Source of the DNA: an uncultured Bacteroides sp.
GTDB lineage: Bacteria; Bacteroidota; Bacteroidia; Bacteroidales; Bacteroidaceae
Assembly (NCBI GenBank): GCA_900553185.1
Contig: USCT01000046.1
Coordinates: 1-6,267 of the forward strand
DNA: 6,267 nucleotides
Direction of reading: 5' to 3'
The notes under the pieces are model-generated. The model was not told the origin of the DNA and did not search any database. It saw nothing but the letters and a program-made list of their open reading frames with translations. Shown in pieces: positions 4,526-6,267 of the stretch (position 1 is the stretch's first letter; every line of letters begins with the position of its first letter). Both the position numbers and the translations under genes were made by a program.

Positions 4526-5683
4526 ATGAAACAGCGTATTAGAACCGTCGTGATAGGAGCCGGGTACCGGGGCAGGTATCTGCTGCGGTTGTTGCAGGCC
4601 ATTCCTGCGTATGAAGTCCTGGCGGTGGCCGATCCGGAACCACTGGCTCCGGAAGAACTTTCGTGGCCGTTGTATGCCCGGGGAACAGCCGATTACCGGA
4701 GAATGATTGCCGAATGCCGGCCGGAACTGGTTGTGATTGCCTCGCCGTGGCGTTTTCACGTGGAACAAGGGCTGTATGCCTTGCAGCAGGGATGTCACAT
4801 AGCCCTGGAGATCCGGGGCGGACTGGCTTTGGGCGAGTATAGACCGTTGCTGGAAGAGGTCGGTCGGAGACATTTGCGTGTCTATCCGCTGGAGAATACG
4901 CTTTTTCTGCGTGAGAACATGGCATTGGCACGTATGGTACAGGCGGGCGAGCTGGGTGAGTTGGTAGCCATGCGGGGAGGGTATCGTCATGACTTGCGTG
5001 ATATGTTGGTGGACGAAGCGGGGGGAATCGGCAATCCTGCCAAACCGGAAGGTGTCTGGAGAAGCCGTTTCTATCTGACGGAAAACTGCGATCTGTATCC
5101 CACGCATGGGTTGGCGCCGCTTTGCCTGGCCGCCGGTATTCCGCGGCAGGACCCTGTAACGGAACTAACTTCGTTTGCCTCGCGTGCCTGTGGACTGAGG
5201 GCGTTTGTCCGTCGGCGGGGCGGCGACGATTCGCTTGATGTCTCCATGGGCGATGTGGTCATTACCCAGATGAAGACCCGGAAGGGAGTGCTGGTTACGC
5301 TTACTCACGATACGACGCTTCCTCGTCCGCGAAGCCTGGACTTCGAACTTCAGGGAACTCGTGGAATCTGGCAGGGAGAACACCGGCGTATCTATATAGA
5401 AGGCCGTTCGCCGCATGAAACCTGGGAACCGGATGAGGCGTATGTGGCCGAGTATGAGGATCCTTGCTGGAAACAATGGGGGGAGGAAGCGCTGCGTTGG
5501 GACACGCACCATCAGGGAATGGACTACATCATGCTGCGGCGGGTAGCGGCCGATTGTCAGGGAGAACTGACGTATCCGGCAGGACTGGAGGACTTGATTC
5601 TGTGGACGTCTGTTACCTTATATTCCAAGCAGTCCATCGCGGAGAGACGCACGCTGTTTTTCGCGGAAGGAGAGTCGCTATAG
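4526..5683 (+). CDS. Gfo/Idh/MocA-fold protein resembling GH109 NAD-dependent glycosidases
   Basis: The N-terminus is a Rossmann domain: VIGAGYRG (9-16) is the GxGxxG dinucleotide loop, and ADPEP (35-39) puts Asp36 at the end of strand 2, favouring NAD. The Gfo/Idh/MocA motif EKP is replaced by EIRGG (95-99), so the usual catalytic Lys is absent. Several C-terminal motifs resemble family GH109, whose members cleave alpha-N-acetylgalactosamine and related sugars through transient oxidation by bound NAD: YPTHGLAP (191-198; GH109 has YPTHGLGP), HDTTLPRP (261-268), LQGTRG (275-280) and HHQGMDYIML (328-337). At 385 residues it is shorter than typical GH109 enzymes and has no signal peptide, lipobox or Tat motif, so it is probably cytoplasmic. 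Activity may be glycosidase, dehydrogenase or epimerase-like. It probably forms a transcription unit with the DMT transporter. Its last two codons overlap the convergent gene. Codon use is notably rich in G and C. Confidence 0.88.
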   Translation: MKQRIRTVVIGAGYRGRYLLRLLQAIPAYEVLAVADPEPLAPEELSWPLYARGTADYRRMIAECRPELVVIASPWRFHVEQGLYALQQGCHIALEIRGGLALGEYRPLLEEVGRRHLRVYPLENTLFLRENMALARMVQAGELGELVAMRGGYRHDLRDMLVDEAGGIGNPAKPEGVWRSRFYLTENCDLYPTHGLAPLCLAAGIPRQDPVTELTSFASRACGLRAFVRRRGGDDSLDVSMGDVVITQMKTRKGVLVTLTHDTTLPRPRSLDFELQGTRGIWQGEHRRIYIEGRSPHETWEPDEAYVAEYEDPCWKQWGEEALRWDTHHQGMDYIMLRRVAADCQGELTYPAGLEDLILWTSVTLYSKQSIAERRTLFFAEGESL

Positions 5684-6103
5684 GTTCTTCCTGTTTTTCC
5701 ACCAGTAACCCAGAAACCGGACACCGGTAGCCATCAGTGCCAGCGAGAGTCCGGTGTAGAAAACGGCGATGAAGGATTCCGGCAGCAGGCGGAAGCGTCG
5801 TGCCGCTATGCCGAATGTAATCATGAAAGCCATGATGATCCAGCCTCTGACATCGAAAAAGGCAAAGGGGCAGTTCTTGTCTTCCTTGCGGGATATCCGG
5901 CTGGTATGTTTCCGGTACAGGCGGTGGAAGATAAATCCGAAAAAGAACAGGAAAATGAGGCTGGCTTCGCAGACCTTAAACAGCCATCCGGCTTCGTAGT
6001 CGAGCCAGCAGGTAATGCCGATACGCAGGATATTGGCTCCGGCAATGAGCCATACGGTTCCGGCGGTAATCAGTAATGTTTTTCTGGAAACTCCGTATTT
6101 CAT
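5678..6103 (-). CDS. Uncharacterised four-helix membrane protein, 141 residues
   Basis: I do not recognise a named family. From the ATG at 6103 the protein reads MKYGVSRKTLLITAG at its start, with hydrophobic segments at about 9-30, 41-61, 87-101 and 110-134 and a basic tail (KNRKNL). The loop at about 61-86 is rich in Lys and Arg, consistent with a cytoplasmic position and with both termini inside. The frame extends upstream to a GTG at 6160, but that start would touch the T run of the tRNA-Asn terminator and add a polar tail with no family support, so the ATG is preferred. I see no TAnnTTTG box between 6104 and 6160. The gene may depend on readthrough from the tRNA-Asn unit or on a non-consensus promoter. 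It converges on the GH109-like gene; the two stop codons share CTATAG at 5678-5683. Confidence 0.75.
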   Translation of the reverse strand: MKYGVSRKTLLITAGTVWLIAGANILRIGITCWLDYEAGWLFKVCEASLIFLFFFGFIFHRLYRKHTSRISRKEDKNCPFAFFDVRGWIIMAFMITFGIAARRFRLLPESFIAVFYTGLSLALMATGVRFLGYWWKNRKNL

Positions 6104-6160
6104 AACAGACAGTCGGGAAGATGGAACATGGTGTTCGGCCTTTTGCTGGAATCCGGACAC

Positions 6161-6187
6161 AAAAAAAGTCCGTTTTTCAACGAACTT
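6161..6187 (-). terminator. Rho-independent terminator after tRNA-Asn
   Basis: On the minus strand AAGTTCGTT (6187-6179) pairs with AACGGACTT (6174-6166), with one G-T pair, and runs into seven T residues (6167-6161). It lies six bases after the tRNA. Confidence 0.85.
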
Positions 6188-6192
6188 TTCTG

Positions 6193-6266
6193 CTCTTCAG
6201 GTTGGACTTGAACCAACGACCCTCTGATTAACAGTCAGATGCTCTAACCGACTGAGCTACTGAAGA
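6193..6266 (-). tRNA. tRNA-Asn(GUU)
   Basis: The minus strand folds into a complete 74-base cloverleaf. Acceptor strands are TCTTCAG and CTGAAGA with discriminator G; the D arm is GCTC/GAGC around AGTCGGTTA; the anticodon stem TCTGA/TCAGA encloses CTGTTAA with anticodon GTT; the T arm GTTGG/CCAAC encloses TTCAAGT. CCA is not encoded (GCAG follows). All stems are fully paired. Its promoter lies beyond the window. Confidence 0.97.
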
Positions 6267-6267
6267 A

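Noticed and set aside
4472..5107. 211-codon minus-strand frame opposite the GH109-like gene
   Set aside because: Long antisense frames are expected opposite G/C-rich genes; the plus strand carries the Rossmann and GH109-type motifs.
5464..5730. 88-codon plus-strand frame
   Set aside because: It is an out-of-frame shadow of the GH109-like gene that runs into the convergent membrane-protein gene.
6104..6160. GTG start at 6160 for the four-helix membrane protein
   Set aside because: The start would abut the terminator T run and adds a polar extension; the ATG at 6103 begins right before the first membrane helix.

Overview
The window looks like chromosomal DNA of a gut Bacteroidales bacterium (Bacteroides or Phocaeicola type). 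The evidence is repeated Bacteroidota-style -7 boxes (TAnnTTTG) at sensible distances upstream of several genes, weak or absent Shine-Dalgarno sequences before the main start codons, A/T-rich leaders, and protein types common in that group. The genus is inferred from these features; no database search was run.

Left arm (1-937): very A/T-rich. It holds the tail of an open frame, a short membrane-protein frame that probably carries a frameshift, and a 101-residue two-helix membrane protein coupled to it by an ATGA overlap, ending in a hairpin terminator. A 268-base spacer with a perfect 16-bp palindrome follows, then a tRNA-Leu(UAA) gene with its own terminator. This tRNA has a good acceptor stem, anticodon arm, long variable arm and T arm, but its D arm is about five bases too short. 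It may be a damaged tRNA gene, possibly at the edge of inserted DNA.

Middle (938-3120): about 250 bases without a convincing gene, then a 521-residue proton-coupled oligopeptide (POT/PTR2) transporter with its own -7 box. It converges, across a 15-bp bidirectional terminator, on a small basic 44-residue protein gene on the minus strand. That small gene has a perfect -7 box and a strong hairpin just before its start codon.

Right arm (3121-6267): an intergenic stretch with an operator-like set of overlapping dyads, then a same-strand pair of more G/C-rich genes: a DMT/EamA-type transporter and a Gfo/Idh/MocA-fold protein that resembles GH109 NAD-dependent glycosidases. The pair could import and process a sugar derivative, which is inferred from adjacency and family only. 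The second gene converges on an uncharacterised four-helix membrane protein, and the two share a palindromic CTATAG that supplies both stop codons. A complete tRNA-Asn(GUU) with its terminator closes the window on the minus strand.

No CRISPR array, transposase, integrase or complete mobile element is visible. The items most worth a second look are the abnormal tRNA-Leu next to A/T-rich gene remnants, the small protein with its leader hairpin, the overlapping dyads at 3193-3223, and the non-canonical GH109-like protein.
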